Position numbers and translations under genes: made by a program. Shown here piece by piece: positions 1-8,223 of a stretch of 64,000 bases of DNA. Within the stretch, counting starts at the first letter, position 1; the number at the start of each line of letters is the position of its first letter. The notes beneath the pieces are model-generated. The model was given only the letters and a program-made list of their open reading frames with translations, searched no databases and had not been told where the DNA came from. Source of the stretch: Streptacidiphilus jeojiense (GTDB lineage Bacteria; Actinomycetota; Actinomycetes; Streptomycetales; Streptomycetaceae); NCBI RefSeq assembly GCF_000719095.1, contig NZ_JOEH01000016.1, forward strand, positions 248,001-312,000, written 5' to 3'.

Positions 1-934
1 CCCGGGACTGGACCAGGAGCAGCGGCGGACCGCCCGCCGACCAGTGCACCCGGGCCAGGTAGGGGTGGGTCCCGCGGTCCCAGACCACCTCGACCCGGCC
101 GCCGTCCAGGCTCAGCACGGCCAGGGTGACCTCGGCGTTCGGGCTGCCGGCCCGGGGGTAGGCGATCTCGCTCGCCGGGCGGTCCGGGTTGGCCGGGTCG
201 GCGATCCACCAGCGCTGGACCGGGCCGGAGTCGACCCGGGCCGCCAGCAGCCGGTCGCTGTCCGGGGACCACCAGAAGCCGCGGCTGCGGTCCATCTCCT
301 CCTGCGCGATGAACTCGGCCTGGCCCCAGGTCACCTCGCCGTCCTCGGCGCCGGACGGCCCGGCCAGCGCCCGGTCCCCGCTGCCGTCGGACCCGATCGC
401 CCGCAGCTCGCCGGCGACGGTGGCATAGGCGATCTGGGCGCCGTCCGGCGAGGGGCGCGGATCGAGCACCGAACCGTGCGCCCGCAACTCGGCCCACCCG
501 TCGCCCGCCACCACCCTTGTCTGAGGCGCTTCGCGCCGCCCCTCCCCTGCCAGCAGATCGGCGGCGAACAGCCGTCCGGACAGGGCGAAGGCGGCCAGGG
601 TGGCCTCGGCGTCGGTGGCGTAGCCGACGACCCCGGCCGAGCCCTCGCGGCTGCGCTCGCGCCGGGCCCGCTCCTCCGGGCTCAGCTCCTCCTCACCGCT
701 GCCGAGCAGGGCGGACGGGTCGGCGACGATGCGCTCGAACGGAGTACTGCCGTCGGGAAGATCCACAACTTGGAGCAGGTTCGCCCGTTCGGACGCACCG
801 GCGGAGCGCAGGAAGACGACCCTGCGGCCGTCCGGGGAGACGGTGAACGACCGTGGCGCGCCCAGGGTGAAGCGCAGGGTCCGCGAGTACTGGCGGGGGA
901 AGGAGTTCTCCGGCGTCGTGTCCTGAGTGGTCAT
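1..934 (-). CDS. S9 family peptidase, DPP-IV-like N-terminal part (truncated by window edge)
   Basis: Translating the minus strand from the ATG at 934 gives an open frame of 311 codons that runs off the left edge. The product begins MTTQDTTPENSFPRQYSRTL and continues as a beta-propeller-like region with repeated phrases such as SPDGRRVVFL, SPDGAQIAYA and WWSPDSDRLL. These are typical blades of the N-terminal domain of dipeptidyl-peptidase IV and prolyl oligopeptidases. The catalytic alpha/beta-hydrolase domain with its Ser-Asp-His triad would lie outside the window, so activity cannot be judged. No signal peptide is visible, which suggests a cytoplasmic peptidase. The gene points away from the small membrane-protein gene at 1219, leaving a shared 284-base upstream region. 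Confidence 0.8.
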   Translation of the reverse strand, partial: MTTQDTTPENSFPRQYSRTLRFTLGAPRSFTVSPDGRRVVFLRSAGASERANLLQVVDLPDGSTPFERIVADPSALLGSGEEELSPEERARRERSREGSAGVVGYATDAEATLAAFALSGRLFAADLLAGEGRREAPQTRVVAGDGWAELRAHGSVLDPRPSPDGAQIAYATVAGELRAIGSDGSGDRALAGPSGAEDGEVTWGQAEFIAQEEMDRSRGFWWSPDSDRLLAARVDSGPVQRWWIADPANPDRPASEIAYPRAGSPNAEVTLAVLSLDGGRVEVVWDRGTHPYLARVHWSAGGPPLLLVQSR

Positions 935-1218
935 AGGCCGACCTTAGAGCCGCAGGCGGGCGCGCGGATCGTCCCCCGGGTGGGTCAAACCCGACCCGCC
1001 GTTCGCTCGCCCGTTCGGACGCCGGGGCGGGGCGGCACGCCCGCGACGCGTGCGCCCCGGTCGTGCACCGATGCTCCGGCATATGCATGATGACGGAAAG
1101 TGACCTCTCGGTCACTCTCTGGGTATCAACAAGCTGCGCTGCACAGAAGCTGCACTGCACACCCGCCCCCGACCGGTACGGCAGTCCCCGCCGTGCCGCT
1201 GCTGAGAGGTGAGTCGCG

Positions 1219-1413
1219 ATGGTTCTGCCGATTTCCGCCGCCGTCCTGATGCTGGTCATTGTCATCCTGCTGGTCCGGCGCTCCGGACTGAAGCTCGTGC
1301 ACGCCGTGGTCTGCGCCCTGCTGGGGTTCTACCTCGCCTCCACGTCCATCGCGCAGCCGATCCACACCCTGAGCACCAACGTCGCCGGGATGATCTCCGG
1401 GATCCGCCTCTGA
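1219..1413 (+). CDS. small conserved-type membrane protein
   Basis: A 64-residue protein with two hydrophobic stretches, about residues 4-19 and 28-44, separated by a short basic turn (RRSGLK). That is a helical hairpin in the membrane. A purine-rich GAGAGGTGAG stretch at 1204-1213 lies just before the ATG and supports this start. The ending AGMISGIRL and the phrase GFYLAST resemble small membrane proteins I recall from streptomycetes, but I cannot name a function. It stands alone between a divergent peptidase gene and mshB. Confidence 0.6.
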   Translation: MVLPISAAVLMLVIVILLVRRSGLKLVHAVVCALLGFYLASTSIAQPIHTLSTNVAGMISGIRL

Positions 1414-1483
1414 GGTACCGGCCTCCGAGGGATCGCCCTCCGGGAGCCGAGGCTCCCTCGGGACCGCTGTCGGCCACTGCCCT

Positions 1484-1489
1484 TACGCT
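1484..1489 (+). promoter_or_regulatory. -10-like TACGCT six bases before mshB
   Basis: TACGCT ends six bases before the mshB ATG at 1496, and no Shine-Dalgarno sequence precedes that ATG. The spacing would put transcription initiation at the A of the start codon, giving a leaderless mRNA. No clear -35 is visible. The same geometry recurs before marR, xseA, xseB and the DUF6542-type gene. Confidence 0.45.
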
Positions 1490-1495
1490 GGGCGC

Positions 1496-2479
1496 ATGAC
1501 CGACCCGACCGTCCCTCCTGCCTCCCCCTCGGCGGCGCGCCGGCTGCTGCTCGTCCACGCCCATCCGGACGACGAGAGCATCGGCAACGGGGCCACCATG
1601 GCCCGCTGTGCCGCCGAGGGCGCCCTGGTGACCCTGGTCACCTGCACCCTCGGCGAGGAGGGCGAGGTGATCGGCGACGAGCTGCGGCATCTCGCGGCTG
1701 ACCGGGACGACACCCTGGGACAGCACCGCATCGGCGAGCTGGCCGCCGCGATGCGGGCGCTCGGGGTCACCGACCACCGTTTCCTGGGCGGCGCCGGCCG
1801 CTACCGGGACTCGGGAATGATGGGCGTCGCCAGCAACGAGCGCCCCGACTGCTTCTGGCAGGCCGACCTGGACGAGGCGGCGGGCCACCTGGTCGCGGTG
1901 ATCCGCGAGACCAGGCCGCAGGTGCTGGTCACCTACGACGAGAACGGCGGCTACGGCCACCCCGACCACATCCAGGCGCACCGCACCGCGATGCGGGCCC
2001 AGGAGCTGGCCGCCGATCCGGGGTTCCGCCCCGAGCTGGGCCCGGCCCACGACATCGACAAGGTCTACTGGAACTGCGTGCCGCTGTCGGTGATCGAGGA
2101 CTTCTTCGAGTCGCTGCGCTCCCAGGGCCGCGACTTCCCGTTCCCCGGCGTCGCCGGCCCCGCCGACGTCCCCGGCGTGGTCCCGGACGAGCAGGTCACC
2201 GCGGTGGTGGACGGCAGCGCCTACGCCGACCGCAAGATCGCGGCGATGCGGGCCCACGCCACCCAGATCGCGGTGGACGGCCCCTTCTTCTCGCTCTCCA
2301 ACGACCTCGGCCAGCCGGTGCCGACCATGGAGGCCTACCGGCTGGTCCGCGGCCAGGCCGGACCGCCCGGCGCGGACGGCCGCGAGGACGACCTCTTCGC
2401 CGGGATCGTCACGGCCGCCCAGCCCGCCCCTTCCGCTCCGTCCGCCCTGTCCGACGCCGTGAGGAACCCGACCCGATGA
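1496..2479 (+). CDS. mshB: mycothiol biosynthesis deacetylase MshB
   Basis: A 327-residue LmbE/PIG-L family protein. MshB removes the acetyl group from GlcNAc-inositol to give GlcN-inositol, the second committed step of mycothiol synthesis in actinobacterial cytoplasm. The zinc-site motif AHPDDE lies at about residues 19-24, the downstream histidine motif HPDHIQAH is present, and the [15 protein letters not shown] segment is typical of MshB rather than of other PIG-L enzymes. No Shine-Dalgarno precedes the ATG, but a TACGCT box sits six bases upstream, so the message may be leaderless. Its stop overlaps the next start (ATGA at 2476-2479), so the next gene is probably translationally coupled. 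The function is confident; the related mycothiol-conjugate amidase Mca is the main alternative. Confidence 0.88.
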   Translation: MTDPTVPPASPSAARRLLLVHAHPDDESIGNGATMARCAAEGALVTLVTCTLGEEGEVIGDELRHLAADRDDTLGQHRIGELAAAMRALGVTDHRFLGGAGRYRDSGMMGVASNERPDCFWQADLDEAAGHLVAVIRETRPQVLVTYDENGGYGHPDHIQAHRTAMRAQELAADPGFRPELGPAHDIDKVYWNCVPLSVIEDFFESLRSQGRDFPFPGVAGPADVPGVVPDEQVTAVVDGSAYADRKIAAMRAHATQIAVDGPFFSLSNDLGQPVPTMEAYRLVRGQAGPPGADGREDDLFAGIVTAAQPAPSAPSALSDAVRNPTR

Positions 2480-2934
2480 GCCGCCCCCAGGACCGAGCCC
2501 GCGCGACCGTTCCCGCGCCGCGCTCCTCCTCGCCCCGCCCCGCCCCGGACTCCGATGTGACGCTGGGACAGGGTGCCCGGATCACCGCCTATGTGCTGCT
2601 CACCGTGGCGGGGGTGGCCGTCGGCCTGGCCGGCTGCTTCGTCCAGGCGCTGTGGTTCCCCGGCGGCCTGCTGCTGGCACTGGGCGCCGCCTTCGCCCTC
2701 TTCCACGGCGGACGGACGCTGACCGGCACCCGGCTCGGCGCCGCGCTGCCGGCCGTCGGCTGGTTCGCGATGCTGCTGCTGGCGAACACCCAGCGCCCCG
2801 AGGGCGACTTCCTGCTGGCTGCGAACACCGGGTCGTACGTCTTCCTGCTCGGAGGGATGGCCCTGGCTGTGATCTGCGCCACGCTCCCCTCCCGAGCGGC
2901 GATGCGGGCCGTCCGGGACGCCGTCGGCCGCTGA
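2476..2934 (+). CDS. DUF6113-type membrane protein
   Basis: A 152-residue protein with about 35 disordered Pro/Arg/Ser-rich residues, then four predicted membrane helices: near [51 protein letters not shown], and [15 protein letters not shown]. It overlaps mshB by four bases and is presumably co-transcribed with it. I recall a DUF6113 family protein downstream of mshB in Streptomyces, which is the basis of the label. No catalytic residues stand out and the biological role is unknown. A link to mycothiol is suggested only by position. Confidence 0.65.
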   Translation: MSRPQDRARATVPAPRSSSPRPAPDSDVTLGQGARITAYVLLTVAGVAVGLAGCFVQALWFPGGLLLALGAAFALFHGGRTLTGTRLGAALPAVGWFAMLLLANTQRPEGDFLLAANTGSYVFLLGGMALAVICATLPSRAAMRAVRDAVGR

Positions 2935-3204
2935 TCACTTCCGGCCAGGACACCGCAAAACCCGAAATTCGGTCGGCGTGTCAGAGTCACCTGCGGCCCA
3001 GTAAGGTGGTGGACCAACACACGGGGGGTGTTGCCGCCGGGGCGAAGGCGCCCGACGGCGGCAGACCCTCAAGGCGGTAGCCGACGGTCGATCCAGAACT
3101 GGACTCCTGACGCCCTGTCCGCCGGCGCGCACACGGCGCAAGACCGACGATCCACAACCGCACCACCGTCCCCACAGGCGGCGGAGCGAACCGGAGCAGA
3201 CGCA

Positions 3205-5553
3205 GTGAGCCGAGAATCTGACAGTCCGTCGACCCCGCCCCGTCCTGGTCCGGATGCCTATCCGTCGGGCACTCCCCCGTACGGGGTCTCCAACGATCCC
3301 GCCTTCTCCCGGGCCGGGCAGCCCGGCGGCGCCCCGGGCGCGGACGCGGACGGGGCTCCGCCCGAGGAGCCCCTCACCGAGACGACCCTCACCACCCGCA
3401 TCCGGATCAACATCCCCGGCTCCCGGCCCATCCCGCCGGTGGTCGTGCGCAGCCCGGTACCCGGCGCGGGCAAGGACCCGGCCGCGGACGCCGAGGCGGA
3501 TGCCGCAGCGGCGGGCGGCCCGCGGCACCGGTCCGTGAGCGCCAGTTCGCCGGTGCTGGGCGTGATGGAGGACCGCGGCAGCGCCGCCGCACCGATGCCC
3601 GACCTTCCGCCGGAGTGGCGCACCCAGGAGCCCGGGGCGACCCCGGCGGCGGGCGACCAGCCCGAGCCCCCCAGCACCTGGTTCGCTCCGCGCAAGAAGA
3701 CCCCGTCGGCGACCGAGCCCGCGGCGGCCGCGCCGCAGGCCGCTCCCCCGGTGGCCCCGCCGACCCCGGCACCGGCCCCGGCTCCGGCTGCCCCGCCGTT
3801 CGAACAGCCGGTCTACGAGCCGCCCGCGTACCAGCAGCCCGGCTACGCGGCGGCCCCGGAGGAGGAGACGCAGGCCGTCCCGCAGCTCGGCTACGAGCAG
3901 CCCGGCTACCAGCCGCAGACCCCCTACCAGCAGGCACCGTACGAGCAGCCGCCGTACGAGCAGCCCGGCTTCCAGCCGCAGGGCGGCTACCAGCAGGACC
4001 CCTACGGACAGCAGCAGCCCCGCTTCGAGCAGCCGGGCACGGCCTACCCGCAACCCGGCCTGGAACAGCCCGGATACGAGCAGCCCTACCAGGGCAGCCC
4101 GTACCAGCAGCCGGCCGGCCCGCAGAGCTCCGGCCCGCTGGGCTCCGGCCCGCAGCCGTCCGGCCGGCCGGCCGGGCTGAACGGCGGACTGGCCGTCGGC
4201 GGACCCGACACCCAACAGCGCAACCGGCCGCCCCAGGAACCCCAGGGACCGGATCCCGACGCCACCGCGGCCATCCCGCTGTTCCGGGACCAGGCCCCGG
4301 GCGCGGTGGCGGCCTCAGCCGCCACCCAGGCGCCACCGGCGGCCCCCGCCGCACCGCTCCCGCAGCGCGCGCCCCGGCCCGCACCGGCGGGGACCCCCGC
4401 CGCGGCCCCCGCCGGACGGCAGCAGTCGCAGCAGACTCCGCCCCCGCAGCAGAGCCGGCCCCAGCAGCAGGAGTCGCAGGCGCAGCGCCGGACCGCGACC
4501 GCGCCGATCGGCGACGGCTTCGCCGGGGGCACCGGCGGCGCGGGCGCCCCGCCCCGCAAGGCCACCGAGGGCGACGCGCCGGCGGCGGCGACAGCGACGG
4601 CCTCCTCGGCCCGCAAGCCCGCCCGCTCCGGACGCAGCCGCAAGCTCCTGGTCACCGGCATAGGTCTGCTGGTGATGGTCGTCGGGGTGGCCTACGGCGC
4701 CGGCCTGATGCTCGATCAGACCGATGTCCCCAAGGGCACCACGGTCCTCGGCCAGAACATCGGCGGCGACACCCGGGACGTCGCCGTGCACACCCTGGAC
4801 GGGACCGTCGGCGTCCTCGCGGCCAAGCCGCTGACGCTGGTGATCGGCTCCAAGCAGGTCCAGCTCAGCCCCTCGGTGGCGGGGCTGACCATCGACACCA
4901 CGGCCACGGTGCAGGCGGTCGCCCACCACAGCTACAACCCGGCCTCGGTGCTGCCCTCGCTGTTCGGCGGGGAGCACCCGGTCGCACCGGTGGTGAAGAT
5001 CGACGACGACAAGCTGCGGTCGGCGCTCCAGCAGCTGGCCTCCACCGGAGGGGCCGGAGCCAAGGAGGGCAGCATCCGCTTCGACGCCGACGGGAACACC
5101 CAGATCACCGCACCGCAGTCCGGCCAGACCCTGAACGTCGACGCCGCGATGGCGCTGGTGCAGCAGGCCTACCGGAACCGTGCCGCCGGGATCCCGGACA
5201 AGCCGGTGACCGTCCCGGTGACGACCACTCAGCCGAAGGCTTCGGCGGCCCAGTTGAAGTCCGCGGCCGCCTCGATCGGCGCCTGGGCCGGGCAGCACAA
5301 GTTCACGGTGACCGTGCACGGGGTCTCCCAGCTGTTCGGCAACAAGACCTTCAGCTCCTCGCTCACCCTGCAGCCGGACGCGAGCGGCAAGGTGGTGCCG
5401 GTCTTCGACCTGACCAAGCTGCAGGACGCGATCGGCAGCACCTTCAACGGGCTGACCACCAAGCAGGGCTCCACGGTCACCACCAAGGACATCGCCACCG
5501 CGCTGACCCAGCTGCTCAGCAAGCCCGGCGGCGACCGGACAATCTCTCTGTAA
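3205..5553 (+). CDS. large Pro/Gln/Tyr-rich membrane protein with YoaR-like extracytoplasmic domain
   Basis: I chose the GTG at 3205 because GGAG at 3193-3196 precedes it; the open frame extends upstream to 3028 but lacks a ribosome site there. The 782-residue product has three parts. Residues 1 to about 475 are low-complexity: Pro/Ala-rich, with a Tyr-Glu-Gln-Pro repeat zone at about 195-295 (YEQPGYQP, YEQPPYEQP). One membrane helix follows at about 480-500 (LLVTGIGLLVMVVGVAYGAG) after a basic SGRSRK stretch. The exterior part begins VPKGTTVLGQNIGG and resembles the peptidoglycan-binding-like domain found before VanW domains (YoaR type), but no VanW domain is present. The topology is a long cytoplasmic tail, one helix and an envelope-facing domain. 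A large hairpin follows the stop. The function is unknown; a cell-wall role is inferred. Confidence 0.7.
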   Translation: MSRESDSPSTPPRPGPDAYPSGTPPYGVSNDPAFSRAGQPGGAPGADADGAPPEEPLTETTLTTRIRINIPGSRPIPPVVVRSPVPGAGKDPAADAEADAAAAGGPRHRSVSASSPVLGVMEDRGSAAAPMPDLPPEWRTQEPGATPAAGDQPEPPSTWFAPRKKTPSATEPAAAAPQAAPPVAPPTPAPAPAPAAPPFEQPVYEPPAYQQPGYAAAPEEETQAVPQLGYEQPGYQPQTPYQQAPYEQPPYEQPGFQPQGGYQQDPYGQQQPRFEQPGTAYPQPGLEQPGYEQPYQGSPYQQPAGPQSSGPLGSGPQPSGRPAGLNGGLAVGGPDTQQRNRPPQEPQGPDPDATAAIPLFRDQAPGAVAASAATQAPPAAPAAPLPQRAPRPAPAGTPAAAPAGRQQSQQTPPPQQSRPQQQESQAQRRTATAPIGDGFAGGTGGAGAPPRKATEGDAPAAATATASSARKPARSGRSRKLLVTGIGLLVMVVGVAYGAGLMLDQTDVPKGTTVLGQNIGGDTRDVAVHTLDGTVGVLAAKPLTLVIGSKQVQLSPSVAGLTIDTTATVQAVAHHSYNPASVLPSLFGGEHPVAPVVKIDDDKLRSALQQLASTGGAGAKEGSIRFDADGNTQITAPQSGQTLNVDAAMALVQQAYRNRAAGIPDKPVTVPVTTTQPKASAAQLKSAAASIGAWAGQHKFTVTVHGVSQLFGNKTFSSSLTLQPDASGKVVPVFDLTKLQDAIGSTFNGLTTKQGSTVTTKDIATALTQLLSKPGGDRTISL

Positions 5554-5625
5554 CCGACATTTCCCACTCCCCCGCAGTGGCCGGTACCTGACCCCAGGCA
5601 CCGGCCACTGCGGTGCTATGTCGGT
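5553..5625 (+). terminator. nested hairpin terminator
   Basis: A perfect 14-bp stem (5572-5585 with 5600-5613, 14-base loop) lies inside an outer 8-bp stem (ACCGACAT at 5553-5560 with ATGTCGGT at 5618-5625). It starts at the stop codon of the gene ending at 5553. No T-run follows, which is usual in high-GC actinobacteria. Confidence 0.75.
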
Positions 5626-6148
5626 CACGCTATTCCTTTGTGACAAGTGGGTTACACGGAGCCCGTGGGGTGGAAGAACTCTCGCGACCGGGCCGGTCGA
5701 ATTGGTCTTCGACAATGAAATCCAGGGTTCAACTACCGCTTAACTTTGTCCTGCATGTCCGCTTTGAGGCTTAGATACATATATTGTGCCTATCGAGGCG
5801 ATAGTTAGCTTGGGGGGCATTTCCCGTCCGCATTCCGGACAACTCTGCTCCAACTGTCGCTCTCAGCAAAACTGCATGCCACCCGCCCCAGTGGTGGCAC
5901 TGTAATACCTGTAGGCCAGAGCATCTATTACCGACGTTTAGAGCGTTACCAATCTTTGATCAGCGCTCTGTCGACATGACCATCTCGTCCCATCAGGATG
6001 AGTCCTCAAGCCGTTGAACAGCGGCGGATGTTAGTCCCAGGCTCAGTGATCCCGAAAGATTTCCTGCCCGTGCGCGACCTGCCATCCGCACAGGTGCGCC
6101 GGTCGTCGGGGGTCGAGCGCGGGAAACGCACGAAGGAGATGAACAGCG
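5626..6148. promoter_or_regulatory. long low-GC leader upstream of the left peptide importer
   Basis: About 520 bases without a credible gene, visibly richer in A/T than the flanking coding DNA, especially 5690-5960. It contains an inverted repeat CTATCG-AGG-CGATAG at 5790-5804, and TGCCACC/GGTGGCA around 5877-5897. It should hold the importer promoter and possibly a long leader. I recognise no riboswitch class. Confidence 0.45.
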
Positions 6149-7129
6149 TTGGGTCGCTACATGCTGCGCCGATTGGCCAACTACCTGATTCTGGTCATCG
6201 TGGCCACATCACTGGCCTACTTCCTTGCGGCCCTGAGCCTCAACCCGCGTGCGAATTTCGAGGCGCAGAAACCGCGCCCGACGACGGCGCAGATCGACGC
6301 GACCCTGAAGACCTACAACCTCGACCCGGAAACGCCCGTGGTGGTCCGCTACGCGCGTTGGGTCGACGGGATCGCACACGGGAATCTGGGGCTGGACATC
6401 AAGGGCGGCTCGGTCGCCGACGACTTCGGCCGCAAGGTCGGCGTCAGCATCCGGCTGCTCGTCATCGCCACCATCATCGGCTCCATCGGCGGTGTGCTGG
6501 TGGGGGCCTACGGGGCGATCAAGCAGTACCGGTTCTTCGACCGATGGACCACCCTCGCCTCCTTCTTCCTGTTGGCCATGCCGGTGTTCGTGGTGGCGAT
6601 CGCACTACAGATGTTCGCCGTGAACATCAACGACGCGGCGGGCTCCACGGTCATCCAGTACATCGGCGAGTACAACCCGACCCTGAGCGGCTTCTGGCCG
6701 GTGTTGATCAGTCGGCTCCAGCACCTGATCCTGCCGACCATCACCCTGACGCTGTTCCAGATCGCCCAGTACAGCCGCTACCAGCGCAACACCATGCTGG
6801 ACGTGCTGGGCAGCGACTTCCTGCGCACGGCACGGGCCAAGGGCCTGCGCCGGCGCACCGCGCTGATGAAGCACGGCCTGCGCACCGCGATCCTGCCGAT
6901 CGTGCCGCTGCTGGTCTACAACATCGTGCTGCTCTTCACCGGCGCCACCTTCACCGAGACCATCTTCGGCTGGCACGGCATGGGTGAGTGGCTGGTGCTG
7001 TCCATCACCACCAACGACGTCAACTCCGTCGCCGCGGTCAGCCTGTTCACCGCCGCGGTCGTCCTGGTCGCCGGCCTCCTGTCCGATCTGATCTACTCCG
7101 CGCTCGATCCGCGGGTGCGCTTCAGCTGA
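6149..7129 (+). CDS. oligopeptide ABC transporter permease, DppB/OppB type
   Basis: A 326-residue inner-membrane permease subunit. The N-terminus MGRYMLRRLANYLILVIVAT is the usual OppB start (basic patch then first helix). Later helices and the EAA loop, centred on SDFLRTARAKGLRRR where the ATPase docks, are present. The start is a TTG at 6149 preceded by AAGGAG at 6133-6138; the nearby ATG at 6139 is out of frame. It is first of a four-gene set (permease, permease, fused ATPase, binding protein). Locus position beside typA and mshB recalls the bldK region of Streptomyces, where imported peptide is needed for aerial growth. I cannot tell from sequence alone whether this set or the one on the other strand is the BldK orthologue. 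Confidence 0.85.
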   Translation: MGRYMLRRLANYLILVIVATSLAYFLAALSLNPRANFEAQKPRPTTAQIDATLKTYNLDPETPVVVRYARWVDGIAHGNLGLDIKGGSVADDFGRKVGVSIRLLVIATIIGSIGGVLVGAYGAIKQYRFFDRWTTLASFFLLAMPVFVVAIALQMFAVNINDAAGSTVIQYIGEYNPTLSGFWPVLISRLQHLILPTITLTLFQIAQYSRYQRNTMLDVLGSDFLRTARAKGLRRRTALMKHGLRTAILPIVPLLVYNIVLLFTGATFTETIFGWHGMGEWLVLSITTNDVNSVAAVSLFTAAVVLVAGLLSDLIYSALDPRVRFS

Positions 7130-7200
7130 GCCCCGAACACCCCCCAGGGGCCCACCCGAACCGCAGCAGTGCGACCGCCCGATCAGGAGAGTGAAGAGAG

Positions 7201-8223
7201 ATGAGCACCCAGCAGAACGTCCAGCACGAGCCGGAAGCGGACGCCACCCCGGCGCTGCTGCCCCCACGCCGCGTCGGACGCGGCCGACTGACCCTGCGCC
7301 GCTTCGCCCGCAACAAACTGGCACTGGTGGGCATCGGCATCCTGGTGCTGCTGTTCCTCTTCGCCTACCTGGGCCCGCTGGTGGACAAGTGGGGCTTCGA
7401 CGACCACGACTTCGAGGCCTTCCTCGACGGACCGTCGGCCAGCCACTGGTTCGGCACCGACCAGGCCGGCACCGACATCTTCGCGCTGACCACCCGGGGC
7501 CTGCAGAAGTCGCTGATCATCGGCATCCTGGTGGGCCTCATCACGACGACCCTCGCCGCCACCCTGGGCGCCGCCGCCGGCTACTTCGGCGGCTGGGTCG
7601 ACCGGGTCACCATGTGGTTCGTCGACATGCTGCTGGTCCTGCCCAGCTTCCTGATCATCGCGGTGCTCTCCCCGAGCTTCGCCAAGTCCACCTGGCTGAT
7701 CCTGGTCGTCCTGCTGGCCCTGTTCAGCTGGATGATCACAGCGCGGATCGTCCGCAGCATGACGCTGACGCTGAAGGACCGTGAATTCGTCAAGGCCGCC
7801 AAGTACATGGGCGTGTCCGACATCAGGATCATCTTCCGGCACATCCTGCCCAGCATGGCCTCGCTGCTGATCATCGACGGCACCATCCAGGTCAGCCTGG
7901 CGGTCATCGGCGAGAGCTCGCTCTCCTACTTCGGCTTCGGCATCCAGCCCCCGGACGTCTCGCTGGGCACGGTCATCGCCGACGGCACCTCCTACGCCAC
8001 CACCTACCAGTGGCTGTTCTGGTTCCCGGCCGGCTTCCTGGTCCTCTTCGGGCTCGCCATCGCCTTCATCGGCGACGGTCTGCGCGACGCCTACGACCCC
8101 AACTCCTCGAACGCCAAGGCCCAGGCCAAGGCGATCAAGGAGAAGGGCAAGAGCAAGGGCGACGAGTCGGACGAGGTCCCCGGGCAGCGCGTCGGATCGA
8201 CCGAGGTGCTGAGCCAGGCATGA
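7201..8223 (+). CDS. oligopeptide ABC transporter permease, DppC/OppC type
   Basis: The 340-residue partner permease. A cytoplasmic N-tail with a basic patch is followed by the first helix (LALVGIGILVLLFLFAYLG), then the usual OppC helices and the EAA motif DREFVKAAKYMGVSDIRI. The C-terminal tail is Lys/Glu/Ser-rich. The ATG at 7201 has a GGAGAGTGAAGAGAG stretch just upstream. Its TGA overlaps the ATG of the ATPase gene at 8220. It forms the translocation pore with the permease at 6149. Confidence 0.87.
   Translation: MSTQQNVQHEPEADATPALLPPRRVGRGRLTLRRFARNKLALVGIGILVLLFLFAYLGPLVDKWGFDDHDFEAFLDGPSASHWFGTDQAGTDIFALTTRGLQKSLIIGILVGLITTTLAATLGAAAGYFGGWVDRVTMWFVDMLLVLPSFLIIAVLSPSFAKSTWLILVVLLALFSWMITARIVRSMTLTLKDREFVKAAKYMGVSDIRIIFRHILPSMASLLIIDGTIQVSLAVIGESSLSYFGFGIQPPDVSLGTVIADGTSYATTYQWLFWFPAGFLVLFGLAIAFIGDGLRDAYDPNSSNAKAQAKAIKEKGKSKGDESDEVPGQRVGSTEVLSQA

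Noticed and set aside
5998..6987. A 329-codon open frame overlapping the first permease gene in another frame
   Set aside because: It lacks a ribosome site, has the low-complexity Arg/Pro/His composition of a shadow frame, and covers a permease with clear family motifs.
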